Source: an uncultured Arenicella sp. (lineage in GTDB: Bacteria; Pseudomonadota; Gammaproteobacteria; Arenicellales; Arenicellaceae). From it: DNA of 43,382 nt. The position numbers and the translations under genes are program-made. Each line of letters opens with the position of its first letter. The stretch's first letter is position 1. The notes below the pieces were generated by a model. The model searched no databases and was not told the origin of the DNA. It worked only from the letters and a program-made list of their open reading frames with translations. The DNA lies in assembly GCA_937973905.1 (NCBI GenBank), contig CALJJR010000106.1:1-43382 (forward strand), written 5' to 3'. Shown piece after piece: positions 35,393-43,382 of this stretch.

Positions 35393-37150
35393 TTAAGAGG
35401 TTTTTGCACTGCGTTTAGTTGTCTTTTTCGTACTGCTAGGCCGTTTGGTTTTTTTCTTCGCACTTTTAGTTGGCTTGGCAGTTGGCTTGCCAGTTAGCTT
35501 AGCTTTAGGCTTTGGTGTTGCTTGTTCCACTCCTTGATTAACGGATTTTGCAGATACCTTTGGCGCGGTCTTGCGTCGACGACGTTTGGTCTGCAGATTG
35601 GTTTTTTTAAGTGACGTTGTTGGGCGTCTTTTAACCTTTTTCTTGGCCGCTTTCTTCTTATCTTCTATCAGCACCGCAGTGGCGGCGGCGGGCGATTTTG
35701 CCGGCATCGTACCTTGCTGCAACACCATTTGATCGAGTTCTTCCAAAAACATATCACGCACGTAGTCGACATGTTCATCAACGGTTTCTGCTCGCCATTC
35801 GGATGTATCAACCGGTGGCAATATGGTGACCTTCACGGTTGCGGGTCGCATCACAAACTGCCCTCTTGGAGAGACGTCGATGGCATTGTGAATGACAATA
35901 GGCACAACCGGAACTTCAGCCTGAATCGCCAAGTGAAAAGCGCCTTTTTTGAAGCGCCCTAAATTTGTAGAAGTAGATCTCGTTCCTTCCGGTGCAATAC
36001 ATACGCAACGCCCTTCATTGCGCATTACATCAACCAATGGCTGCATTGCTTCTACCGCTGAGCTAGTATTTTCACGATCTATTAAAACCGTCCCCGCATA
36101 CTCAATCACCTTGCCGAGTATCGGCACGTTGCCTATTTCTTTCTTGCCAACACCTGCCATGTCGCGCCTTAGTAGCGCGGCCAATACCAACATGTCAGCC
36201 TGACTTTGATGATTAAAAACGAACACGCAAGGTCGATCGGACCAGACATATTCCTCGCCTTCGACATCCAGCTCCATACCCGAGATGGCACCAGCCACAT
36301 CGGCAAATAATGAAGTCGAAAAATTACGACTCTTGCGTAGTGAGCCTGTTAAAGCATAGATCGGTAAACCGGCCAGCGCCGACCCTACCATAGTGCCTTG
36401 CATGGCAAAGGTACGTAGGTAGTCTTTAATCCCAACCTTGCCTCGACTGTTAAAATCCTGCACCGGCCAACCGCGCCCTCTAGAGATAGCACGCAAGCGG
36501 CTATTGGGATTCAACGGCCGCGGCTTGCCGACATATTCGAGCAGTTGGATATCTTCGTCACTGTCAGAGTAGAAAAAACTCTCTTCTCTGATGGCACCTT
36601 CGGCAGCAAGTATTTTTTCAGCTGCGGCAACCTTACCCATACCGTAACAAGTAGGCCGAATGACATCACCCGTAAATTTGCCATTATGAATTTCCAAATG
36701 CGTGCACATCACATGCGGTATTCCAAGGTCTCTAGCCGCAGGCATTACTTGGTACGGAGTAGCTGCTGATACCAAGGCAACGGTATGCCCCTTTTTAAGA
36801 TGCGCCTCAATCAGGGCTCGCGATTCTGGGTAAATCAACTTTGCGAGATGCTTCTTGTAGAGTTCTTCACCGAACTCTAGATAATCGGACTCCTTTATCC
36901 CTTTGAGCGCACCGCTGGTCTCAGTCATCATGGCTGAGAAATCCATCGTGCCCATACTGAACTTCGTCATGATTGAGACGAGTTCAGGCAGTTGACGATA
37001 TTTTACGTCTCCACGCTTAATCTGCTCACGCAGAAACTTAGTTGCTGAATAGCCGTAAATAATAGTGCCATCAAAATCAAAAAAGGCCGCAATTTGTGGC
37101 CCTTCGGGAGATTGTTCAACTTCTTTAACGACTCGTGGGTAAAGTTGCAT
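35393..37150 (-). CDS. HAD-IB hydrolase / PlsC-type acyltransferase fusion with lysine-rich tail
   Basis: 585 residues in three parts. Residues 18-215 form a HAD-IB phosphatase-like domain (FFDFDGTI with D25, D27, T29; late acidic motif YSDSDED). Residues 295-480 form an acylglycerol-phosphate acyltransferase domain (NHQSQAD, H314-D319; EGTRS at 388-392). Residues 482-585 form a disordered basic tail with about 36 Lys/Arg in 104. The acyltransferase should add the second acyl chain, giving phosphatidic acid; the HAD part may dephosphorylate a serine- or glycerol-type phosphate. It is first gene of the run into plsB and gpsA. The tail resembles the phasin N-terminus and is not usual for the fusion family. 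Confidence 0.9.
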   Translation of the reverse strand: MQLYPRVVKEVEQSPEGPQIAAFFDFDGTIIYGYSATKFLREQIKRGDVKYRQLPELVSIMTKFSMGTMDFSAMMTETSGALKGIKESDYLEFGEELYKKHLAKLIYPESRALIEAHLKKGHTVALVSAATPYQVMPAARDLGIPHVMCTHLEIHNGKFTGDVIRPTCYGMGKVAAAEKILAAEGAIREESFFYSDSDEDIQLLEYVGKPRPLNPNSRLRAISRGRGWPVQDFNSRGKVGIKDYLRTFAMQGTMVGSALAGLPIYALTGSLRKSRNFSTSLFADVAGAISGMELDVEGEEYVWSDRPCVFVFNHQSQADMLVLAALLRRDMAGVGKKEIGNVPILGKVIEYAGTVLIDRENTSSAVEAMQPLVDVMRNEGRCVCIAPEGTRSTSTNLGRFKKGAFHLAIQAEVPVVPIVIHNAIDVSPRGQFVMRPATVKVTILPPVDTSEWRAETVDEHVDYVRDMFLEELDQMVLQQGTMPAKSPAAATAVLIEDKKKAAKKKVKRRPTTSLKKTNLQTKRRRRKTAPKVSAKSVNQGVEQATPKPKAKLTGKPTAKPTKSAKKKTKRPSSTKKTTKRSAKTS

Positions 37151-37276
37151 GCAGATGTTGCTTGCGGTTCGCGTATCCGGCAGTCAATACTACCGCAACC
37201 CCGCCGATTTACAAGGTTACAAGCGTACAAGGCGCGGCTAAGCGGCTCATGCTAGACTTAGCAAAAAGGGTGGAAT

Positions 37277-38353
37277 ATGAAGCAACCCCGCAAGCGTCTT
37301 TTTATACTAAATCGATCTCTGATCGCACTAACGCTGTTGATCAGCCACTCGGCTTACGCCGTAAAACCCCTGTTCACTTCCAACGAACCTCTGCAGGCAG
37401 TATTAACCGCGCCACTTACACAGACCTACAGAGAAAAAAAACAAACCGTACGTCTATACCAAGAAGGCTCTCTCAGCTATAAATTTGGCTCTGATCAAAC
37501 CAATCGACTTGCGGTCAAAATTCGCACCCGTGGAAACTTTCGCCGATTGAACTGCGCACTGCCTCCATTGCGCTTGAACTTCGCCAAGAAGGCTAATGAC
37601 AGTACGGTATTTGAACGACAAGATAAGCTCAAATTGGTCGGCCCCTGCAAACCCGGCTCCGCTTACCAAGACCTGCTGGGTTTGGAATATCTCGTGTATA
37701 AAATCTGGCAAGAACTCAGCCCATACCATTTCAAAACTCGGTTGGTTGATCTCAATTACATAGACACAAACCGAAAACGGAAACCTTGGAAAGCCACCAC
37801 CTTCGTTATAGAAGAAGTGGACGACATGGCCAAACGCCTTGATCTTACGCGTTTAGCCCAGCCAAAGGTGAAACGGCAGCAGATGCACCTCGCGCAAACC
37901 GCTCTACTCGAGCTATTCCAATTAATGATTGGCAATTCCGACTACTCAACTCTCGCGGCACCGGCCGGAGACAACTGCTGCCACAATGCCCGTCTGCTGG
38001 TTAAGCCAGGTAGCTCAAGCGATGCAATTCCAGTGCCCTACGACTTTGATGTTGCCGGTTTTGTCGATGCTCCGTATGCGACGCCAGCCCCGCAGTATCC
38101 GATTGAAAACGTGCGCCAGCGTTACTTTACCGGCTGGTGCAAAGAAGATCGGCACTTTAAAAATGCGATTCAAACTATTCAGGATAAGAAAACTACTATC
38201 TACGAGATCATAGCGACAGCGAGTGTAATCTCAGATCGAACTCGCAAAAAAGCCACACGATACCTCGATGGATTCTTCACCATGACTGATGATCAAAAAC
38301 GCGTGCAACGCGAAGTTATTGATCGGTGTAGAGGCTCGGTAGTGGCGGGCTAA
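37277..38353 (+). CDS. Secreted protein resembling CotH-type atypical kinases
   Basis: 358 residues with a signal peptide (cleavage near residue 28, HSAYA). The layout recalls the CotH kinase-like family. IRTRGNFRR...LPPLRLNF (82-102) matches the RG(N)xxR...K/LxxxF start. KLKLVGPC (117-124) is a candidate ATP-site lysine region. FVIEEVDDMAKRL (176-188) matches the E-x-VD hinge block. MIGNSDY then GDNCCHNARLL (231-241) and VPYDFDVAGF (253-262) match the catalytic HN and metal-binding DFD. This is an inference from motif order, not a confident family match. AAGGGTGG precedes the ATG. It is convergent, 6 bases apart, with an exported phosphatase and near a DUF4956 gene. Confidence 0.6.
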   Translation: MKQPRKRLFILNRSLIALTLLISHSAYAVKPLFTSNEPLQAVLTAPLTQTYREKKQTVRLYQEGSLSYKFGSDQTNRLAVKIRTRGNFRRLNCALPPLRLNFAKKANDSTVFERQDKLKLVGPCKPGSAYQDLLGLEYLVYKIWQELSPYHFKTRLVDLNYIDTNRKRKPWKATTFVIEEVDDMAKRLDLTRLAQPKVKRQQMHLAQTALLELFQLMIGNSDYSTLAAPAGDNCCHNARLLVKPGSSSDAIPVPYDFDVAGFVDAPYATPAPQYPIENVRQRYFTGWCKEDRHFKNAIQTIQDKKTTIYEIIATASVISDRTRKKATRYLDGFFTMTDDQKRVQREVIDRCRGSVVAG

Positions 38354-38359
38354 ATGAAA

Positions 38360-39583
38360 TTAATTCCCTGTTTGCTTTTGTGATTCTTGTTCTGTTTGCT
38401 CGGCATTTGCTTCGGCTTCTGCCTTTTCAACCAGCTCGCGATAACGAATTACCTTTGCCGGGTCAGCAAGTAAGCTTTGTGCGGTATCGAAATATTCGTC
38501 AAACTCGGTTTCGTTCTTAGGAAGCGCTACTTTTTCACCGCCCAGGAGCATATTGACTTCGTCGCCAACAATCTCTAATGCGGCAAACCCACTTCCATAA
38601 TGTTCGGCTAAGCCGACATCAGCGAGTAGCACTTTGCCACCAAACCGTGGAACAATAATTGGCGCAAGAGGAGTGTGCGCCACTACCATACGGCTGGCAT
38701 TCAGATCAGCCAAAATTTGATTTAACTGTGCGGTGTTCTCTTCGTTCTGAGAGCGTCGAATCCAACCACGGTCCCAGAGCGGCCCATTCGGGTCTTCCAC
38801 TATCGATTCTGCCGGTAGTTGTTCGCCCATGGCCAGATCTGTACGGATTCTAGTATTCATTTCAGCAATTGGCATACCCGCGTAATTCGGTGAAATACCG
38901 CCGTGGACAAAAACCGTATCACCCACCTTGGCAACCGCTGGGCGTGATAACACCCATTTGCCATATTCACCGGTCGGCGCCCACGCAAGACGATGTTCGA
39001 CATAACCGAGAGGAAAGTTTTGCTCCCAGTCCTTTCGGTAGGCCCGATTAAAAGTTGGCAGCTCGTTATTCGGAAGGGTGTTCTTTAGATGGGCAATAGT
39101 TTGCTCGTAGTACGCTTTTCGGCGCTTGCGCGAATTGCGATCTTTGAAGGACTCATACTCTCCAGCGTGCACGTAGCGCAGATCCCCAGTCATCATCATC
39201 GCTTCATGATTGCCGATCAGCACAGTGACATCTCCGCCCGCTTCCTTGGCTTGAGTTTGCAGGCTTATCAATAAATCCATAGTCTTGCGTGAATCTGGGC
39301 CACGATCTGGAATGTCCCCTAGCTGCACGAGGTGTGCGTTTTCACCTGACCAGTTGAGTGCCTTATCGAGCAAACCAACTTTCTTAAGCAAGCCTACGAA
39401 TTGTTCAAAGTCGCCATGCACGTCCCCTATCGCAATAATTCTTTGTTCTGTCAGATTTTGCGGTGCCTGCGCCACAGCATCCGGCGACGTTTGCTCGGCG
39501 AGCCCGGCTGGCGACACGCAAGCGAACAAACAACCCAGCGCTGCGGTTACGAGCAACAAAGCGAACGGTCGTTGTATCATCAC
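38360..39583 (-). CDS. Exported Shelph-type (bacterial PPP-like) metallophosphatase
   Basis: 407 residues. A signal sequence (1-30) contains Cys18 and Cys22, so a lipoprotein is possible. The calcineurin-like domain has the PPP-family metal motifs in order: GDVHG (53-57), GDIPDRG (89-95), GNHEAMMM (124-131), then VFVHGGISPNYAG and VVAHTPL. The insertions match Shewanella-like protein phosphatases (Shelphs), which act on phosphotyrosine or other phosphoproteins. The last ~25 residues are Glu/Gln/Ala-rich. The start overlaps the stop of the DUF4956 gene (ATGA), so the two are co-translated. Confidence 0.85.
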   Translation of the reverse strand: MMIQRPFALLLVTAALGCLFACVSPAGLAEQTSPDAVAQAPQNLTEQRIIAIGDVHGDFEQFVGLLKKVGLLDKALNWSGENAHLVQLGDIPDRGPDSRKTMDLLISLQTQAKEAGGDVTVLIGNHEAMMMTGDLRYVHAGEYESFKDRNSRKRRKAYYEQTIAHLKNTLPNNELPTFNRAYRKDWEQNFPLGYVEHRLAWAPTGEYGKWVLSRPAVAKVGDTVFVHGGISPNYAGMPIAEMNTRIRTDLAMGEQLPAESIVEDPNGPLWDRGWIRRSQNEENTAQLNQILADLNASRMVVAHTPLAPIIVPRFGGKVLLADVGLAEHYGSGFAALEIVGDEVNMLLGGEKVALPKNETEFDEYFDTAQSLLADPAKVIRYRELVEKAEAEANAEQTEQESQKQTGN

Positions 39584-40347
39584 TTCACCTCACCCGTAGG
39601 CGGTACGGCTTGTGCTGCCTTGGTTTCAGCTTTCACGCGTTTGCGTTCAGCCGCATGATGCGACTCCAAACCATCACCAAAAACGCAGACAAGTAAGGCG
39701 CTGTAATTAAAAAACACCGTCAGAACTACGGCAATATCGAGCGCCTTTATGCCCGCCGCAATACCGACGGCAATCGCGACAAAAATAAACAAGGTATCAA
39801 AGGTGTCTGAGAGTGCGCGGCGAAACTGTACGCCAGCCACGATGCCCGCCAAGCTAAATGCCAAGGCCAGACTGTGCTGAACCACCATCACAATTCCGGC
39901 AACAACGGCCGGCAATATCAGCGTGGTTTCGTCCAAGGAATGATCATGTTCGCCATTTCGATGGATAGCTTTGTAAACCCACGCGACTGGAAGCATCAAC
40001 AACAAACTGCCGAGCATCGAGAAAAATAGCGACCTTGCATCACTAAATAAAAATCTCGAACTCAAGTCTTGATCATCAGCTTGCAATGCATCGAAGCCTT
40101 CATCATCAAGATCACCGCTAAGCATTGCCTCTTCGAGTTGGCTAATTTCAAGATCTGCGCCACCTGACAACTCACTCACACCACCTACAGGGAGATGATC
40201 GATAACCACCGGGGAAAAATTGAGCAGCACCGTCAACGAACCAAACAGCACGATGTAGTAAAGCGTAATCTTGAGCAGCAGTTTTAACAACACTCCTCGT
40301 TCCTGCGTAATGGTGTCGGGGCTGTTAGCGCCGTTATGTATTTGCAT
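39580..40347 (-). CDS. DUF4956-family membrane protein
   Basis: 255 residues. An N-terminal membrane helix (about 20-45) is followed by an acidic periplasmic stretch, then a core of about three further helices containing SLALAFSLAGIVAGVQFRRALSDTFD and IFVAIAVGIAAGIKALDIA, the DUF4956 signature. The C-terminal tail is Lys/Ala-rich and cytosolic. The start has a clear GGAGG 6 bases upstream. From memory, DUF4956 genes often sit beside CotH-like and VTC-type polyphosphate polymerase genes. Here a CotH-like gene is close, but no VTC gene is in the window. The function is unknown. Confidence 0.85.
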   Translation of the reverse strand: MQIHNGANSPDTITQERGVLLKLLLKITLYYIVLFGSLTVLLNFSPVVIDHLPVGGVSELSGGADLEISQLEEAMLSGDLDDEGFDALQADDQDLSSRFLFSDARSLFFSMLGSLLLMLPVAWVYKAIHRNGEHDHSLDETTLILPAVVAGIVMVVQHSLALAFSLAGIVAGVQFRRALSDTFDTLFIFVAIAVGIAAGIKALDIAVVLTVFFNYSALLVCVFGDGLESHHAAERKRVKAETKAAQAVPPTGEVK

Positions 40348-40451
40348 GCAATGCCTCCGCAGGCAATTCTAAGTTAATCATTGGGTCTACTCAAACCTAG
40401 GGTTACGCATACGTTATACTCGCGATTCCAGCGGTTTCTTTCAGCGCCCTC

Positions 40452-41810
40452 ATGAGCAACACCTCAACCGGACCAAAAATTGGCTTCATTAGTCTTGGCT
40501 GCCCTAAAGCCCTAGTAGACTCGGAACGCATACTGACACAACTCAGAGTCGACGGATACGAAATAGTGCCGAGTTACGATGATGCCGACATGGTTGTCGT
40601 CAACACCTGCGGCTTTATTGACGATGCCAAGAAGGAGTCTCTTGACACTATTGGAGAGGCGCTCAATGAAAATGGCAAAGTCATTGTCACCGGGTGCATG
40701 GGCGCCAATGAAAGTGACATTACTGATGTGCACCCAGCTGTGCTTGATGTCTCTGGCCCGCATGCTTACGAACAGGTTGTGGGCGCGGTAAAAACGCACC
40801 TGCCGTTTGAGAAAAAGTATGACCACACGATTGACCTCGTGCCCCCGCAGGGTATTAAGCTAACGCCACGGCATTACGCTTATCTAAAGATTTCAGAAGG
40901 CTGTAACCACCGCTGCAGTTTTTGCATTATCCCTTCGATGCGCGGCGACTTGGTGAGTAGACCCGCCAATGACGTCATTGCTGAAGCTGAAGGCTTGGTG
41001 CGGTCGGGGGTGCAAGAGTTGCTGGTGATTTCTCAGGACACTTCAGCCTACGGCGTGGATACCAAGTACCGCACCACGTTTCATAATGGCAAGCCGATCA
41101 AAACCAAGATGCTGGACTTATGCAACGCGCTCGCCGAAGTGGGTGGCACGGCTGGTAAGGATAATCCATGGGTGCGCTTGCACTACGTTTACCCCTACCC
41201 TCACGTTGATGACGTAATTCCGTTGATGGCAGAGGGGAAAATACTGCCTTACCTCGACATCCCTTTTCAGCATGGCTCGCCAAGAATCCTGAAAGCCATG
41301 AAACGCCCTGGAGCCATCGACAATACGCTTCAACGCATTCAGAAATGGCGATCGATCTGCCCTGAGCTCACGATTCGCAGCACTTTCATAGTTGGTTTCC
41401 CAGGCGAGACTGAAGACGATTTCAAGATGTTGCTTGATTTCATCGAGGAAGCGCAGCTTGATCGCGTTGGCGCCTTCAAGTATTCACCTGTCGAAGGCGC
41501 TAAAGCCAACCAGCTCGATGGTGTGGTGCCCGACGAAGTCAAAGAAGAACGACTTGCCACATTTATGCAAACTCAAGCCGCGATTAGCACCGCTCGCTTG
41601 GCCAACAAAGTAGGCAAACAGATAGAAGTTATTGTTGACGAAGTGGATGAAGAAGGTTGCATCGCACGCAGCCAAGCTGACGCACCGGAAATAGATGGTT
41701 TGGTCTACTTAAACGGTTTCACGCAAGCGACACCCGGCACGCGTTTAATGGTGGCCGTCACTGCCAGTGATGAACACGACCTCTGGGCAGAAGTGGTGAG
41801 CGGCAACTAG
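40452..41810 (+). CDS. rimO: Ribosomal protein S12 methylthiotransferase
   Basis: Radical-SAM enzyme that adds a methylthio group to an Asp of ribosomal protein S12. It has 452 residues. The N-terminal cluster cysteines are in [22 protein letters not shown] and VTGCMG. The SAM-cluster motif is [20 protein letters not shown] domain lies at the C-terminus. ALVDSE and the IPSMRG motif separate RimO from MiaB. A TATACT (40415-40420) upstream could be a -10 box, but I see no good -35. Its stop overlaps the convergent DUF2834 stop. Confidence 0.97.
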   Translation: MSNTSTGPKIGFISLGCPKALVDSERILTQLRVDGYEIVPSYDDADMVVVNTCGFIDDAKKESLDTIGEALNENGKVIVTGCMGANESDITDVHPAVLDVSGPHAYEQVVGAVKTHLPFEKKYDHTIDLVPPQGIKLTPRHYAYLKISEGCNHRCSFCIIPSMRGDLVSRPANDVIAEAEGLVRSGVQELLVISQDTSAYGVDTKYRTTFHNGKPIKTKMLDLCNALAEVGGTAGKDNPWVRLHYVYPYPHVDDVIPLMAEGKILPYLDIPFQHGSPRILKAMKRPGAIDNTLQRIQKWRSICPELTIRSTFIVGFPGETEDDFKMLLDFIEEAQLDRVGAFKYSPVEGAKANQLDGVVPDEVKEERLATFMQTQAAISTARLANKVGKQIEVIVDEVDEEGCIARSQADAPEIDGLVYLNGFTQATPGTRLMVAVTASDEHDLWAEVVSGN

Positions 41811-42139
41811 CTGAGTTTCGCCCCCAATTGTTTGTGCCGTGAGTAAAGATACAAGGCAAAGCCGGTGGCGACCCCAGGCACTAGGCCCAGTATCAAATAT
41901 AGCCGTCCGCCTTGAATGCCATGGTGTTTAGCATCAAACACAACCAATACCGCTAACACCAACCAGCAACAGATGGTATCAAGTGAATACCCGCTGGCAT
42001 AAGGATTTACAAAACCCGCCGCCAACGCTCCAATTACGTCTGGGTTCTGCCACAAAGGCGGCACCACAATCACACAAAAAAGTGCCGTAAATAGGGCAGC
42101 GATACTCAGCAGTAGAATGTTATAAGTATTTGAGGACAT
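41807..42139 (-). CDS. DUF2834-like small membrane protein
   Basis: 110 residues with about three membrane helices (roughly 8-28, 52-70, 76-98). The pattern [33 protein letters not shown] and the basic end YLYSRHKQ fit DUF2834 proteins. The function is unknown. The start is preceded by GGAG at 8 bases. Its stop codon lies in the CTAG that also holds the rimO stop on the other strand. Confidence 0.7.
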   Translation of the reverse strand: MSSNTYNILLLSIAALFTALFCVIVVPPLWQNPDVIGALAAGFVNPYASGYSLDTICCWLVLAVLVVFDAKHHGIQGGRLYLILGLVPGVATGFALYLYSRHKQLGAKLS

Positions 42140-42228
42140 ATAATGCTCCGAGCACGCGCTCTGTTTTAGATTTTACTTGGCTTACAGCAGATTAAAATAA
42201 TCAGGCTACCTTTACCGCGATTACCACT

Positions 42229-43131
42229 ATGAATCTCGACCACATAATGCATGAATTTGCGCAGGACGATCTCATATATTGGTTCGTACCTATTTTTCTG
42301 CTTGGTGCTGTGATCGAGTATTCGATTGCGAAACGACGGAATCTAGAACTGCACGTAAGTAGTGACACGAAGGCGTCTTTATGGATGATGGTGTACGTTG
42401 TGATCGTAGATATTTTGCCTAAGTTGGCAGGATTTATCGCCATCTTCATGTTGCATGAAATCAGCCCGCTGAAAGATGTTATTGGGCGTCAGTGGTGGGC
42501 TTGGGCACTGCTGTTGTTACTTGATGACTTTACCTACTACTGGTTTCATCGCTTGAACCATCAAGTGCGCATAATGTGGGCCGGGCACGTAAGCCACCAC
42601 TCGGCGATTCGTATGCATTTTGTCACCGCACTGAGGCAAGGCGTGGGCGAGCGCATTCACAAATATATTTTTTGGTTGCCGTTACCTTTGCTGGGATTCG
42701 ATGCATTGATGATTTTCACCATGATGACTTTGAATCTTTTTTATCAATTTTGGACTCACACCGAATTGGTTAAACGCCTGCCCGCTCCTATTGAGTGGAT
42801 TTTTAACACGCCTTCACACCATCGTGTTCATCACGCGTCTAACCCGCGCTACCTAGATCGTAATCATGCGGGCGTCTTTATTCTCTGGGATCGGCTGTTT
42901 GGTTCCTTTTCTGGAGAAATCGAGACCGACCCACCTAAGTACGGGCTCACCGAAAACCTTGATAGCCATGCCGCCATGCATGTTGCCACGCATGAATACC
43001 GTGCGATCTGGCGTGATGTAAAGCGCGCTTCTCGTTGGCAAGACAAACTCAAGTATATTTTTTGGGCACCCGGATGGAGTCATGACGGGCCGGATAAACG
43101 GGCGAAATTTATCCGCCAACAGATCGTTTGA
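42229..43131 (+). CDS. Fatty-acid hydroxylase / sterol desaturase family protein
   Basis: A 300-residue di-iron membrane enzyme. Three histidine boxes are present: FHRLNHQ, HVSHHSAIRMH and HHRVHHASN. N-terminal membrane helices (about 14-32, 48-75, 85-105) and a pair in the middle complete the family fold. It should hydroxylate or desaturate a lipid such as a fatty acid, carotenoid or hopanoid; the substrate is not clear from sequence. It is divergent from the DUF2834 gene and convergent with the next kinase at 23 bases. Confidence 0.9.
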   Translation: MNLDHIMHEFAQDDLIYWFVPIFLLGAVIEYSIAKRRNLELHVSSDTKASLWMMVYVVIVDILPKLAGFIAIFMLHEISPLKDVIGRQWWAWALLLLLDDFTYYWFHRLNHQVRIMWAGHVSHHSAIRMHFVTALRQGVGERIHKYIFWLPLPLLGFDALMIFTMMTLNLFYQFWTHTELVKRLPAPIEWIFNTPSHHRVHHASNPRYLDRNHAGVFILWDRLFGSFSGEIETDPPKYGLTENLDSHAAMHVATHEYRAIWRDVKRASRWQDKLKYIFWAPGWSHDGPDKRAKFIRQQIV

Positions 43132-43154
43132 AGCGGCGAGCCTCAGAAACGCAG

Positions 43155-43382
43155 TTAATTCAGTAATACGTGGAACCGAGTACCGCGCGGTGAACTGTCA
43201 CGGATAGAAATCTCACCTTCGTAGGCTTCCACAATTCCCTTAACAATATGGAGGCCCAAACCATGGCCAGGTGTTTGACTGTCAAGACGGACACCACGTT
43301 GCAAAATGCTCGCTTTTAGATTCTCGTCAATACCGACGCCATCATCACTCACGACAATCTCGGTGGCAAAACGATGTGAGTT
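43155..43382 (-). CDS. PhoQ-like sensor histidine kinase, 3' end only
   Basis: The C-terminal 75 residues of a kinase whose frame stays open to the window edge. It shows the ATPase-domain G1 box VSDDGVGID, the QRGVRLDSQTPGHGLGLHIV segment (G2 box) and GEISIRDSSPRGTRF. QRGVRxDxxxPGxGxGL is the PhoQ-type spelling. The remainder, and presumably a PhoP-like regulator, lie beyond base 43382. Confidence 0.9.
   Translation of the reverse strand, partial: NSHRFATEIVVSDDGVGIDENLKASILQRGVRLDSQTPGHGLGLHIVKGIVEAYEGEISIRDSSPRGTRFHVLLN

Noticed and set aside
35393-35710. Lysine-rich tail as a frameshift artefact
   Set aside because: The frame is open and ends cleanly 8 bases before plsB; the composition matches genuine bacterial histone-like tails rather than an out-of-frame read.
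40415-40420. TATACT as a promoter for rimO
   Set aside because: It is a good -10 match, but no acceptable -35 lies at 16-18 bases, so I did not list it as a promoter.

Overview
This is a chromosomal stretch from a gammaproteobacterium. GC content is moderate and coding density is high. The evidence is the ileS-lspA-ispH block with ribF, murJ, rpsT, proB and obgE nearby, a Pseudomonas-like minor-pilin operon (fimT-pilV-pilW-pilX-pilY1-pilE), and a PlsB-type acyltransferase. The protein sequences look diverged from Pseudomonas, Vibrio and enterics; a marine lineage is plausible, but I cannot fix genus or order from sequence alone. I saw no insertion sequence, prophage, CRISPR array, tRNA or rRNA.

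Layout. 1-1600: a small secreted cysteine protein and a long, internally duplicated dCTP deaminase. 1719-4303: a GlrK/GlrR-like two-component pair whose regulator has a badly eroded sigma-54 activator ATPase domain. 4336-8632: a promoter, a tandem glycine riboswitch, a candidate translational expression platform, then gcvT and gcvP. 8657-18600 (minus strand): the minor-pilin operon bracketed by its probable regulators, with the AlgZ/FimS-like kinase upstream and the AlgR-like regulator downstream, and an SLT-like lipoprotein coupled to algR. 18620-26003 (minus): ispH, lspA, ileS, ribF, a DUF2203-like gene and murJ, with an intrinsic terminator sitting in the ileS leader. 26150-29099 (plus): rpsT, then a two-gene unit of a GT-C-like membrane glycosyltransferase and a membrane-anchored protein with an internal duplication. 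29067-31295 (minus): obgE and proB. 31464-37150 (minus): a HAD-PlsC fusion, plsB and gpsA, i.e. glycerol-3-phosphate supply and both acylations to phosphatidic acid, followed by a phasin. The phasin and the HAD-PlsC fusion both carry histone-like lysine-rich tails. 37277-40347: a secreted CotH-kinase-like protein convergent with an exported Shelph-type phosphatase that is translationally coupled to a DUF4956 membrane protein. 40452-43382: rimO, a DUF2834 protein, a fatty-acid hydroxylase/sterol desaturase family protein, and the 3' end of a PhoQ-like sensor kinase cut by the window edge.

How the parts work together. The minor pilins, PilY1 and AlgZ/AlgR look like one self-contained surface-sensing and pilus-assembly module. 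The GpsA/PlsB/HAD-PlsC/phasin block is a lipid-synthesis and possible storage-granule block. The glycine riboswitch controls glycine cleavage genes. The most novel candidates are the degenerate sigma-54 activator, the CotH-like kinase/phosphatase/DUF4956 neighbourhood, the duplicated paired-cysteine protein next to the GT-C enzyme, and the A-B-C-D pairing switch between the glycine aptamers and gcvT.
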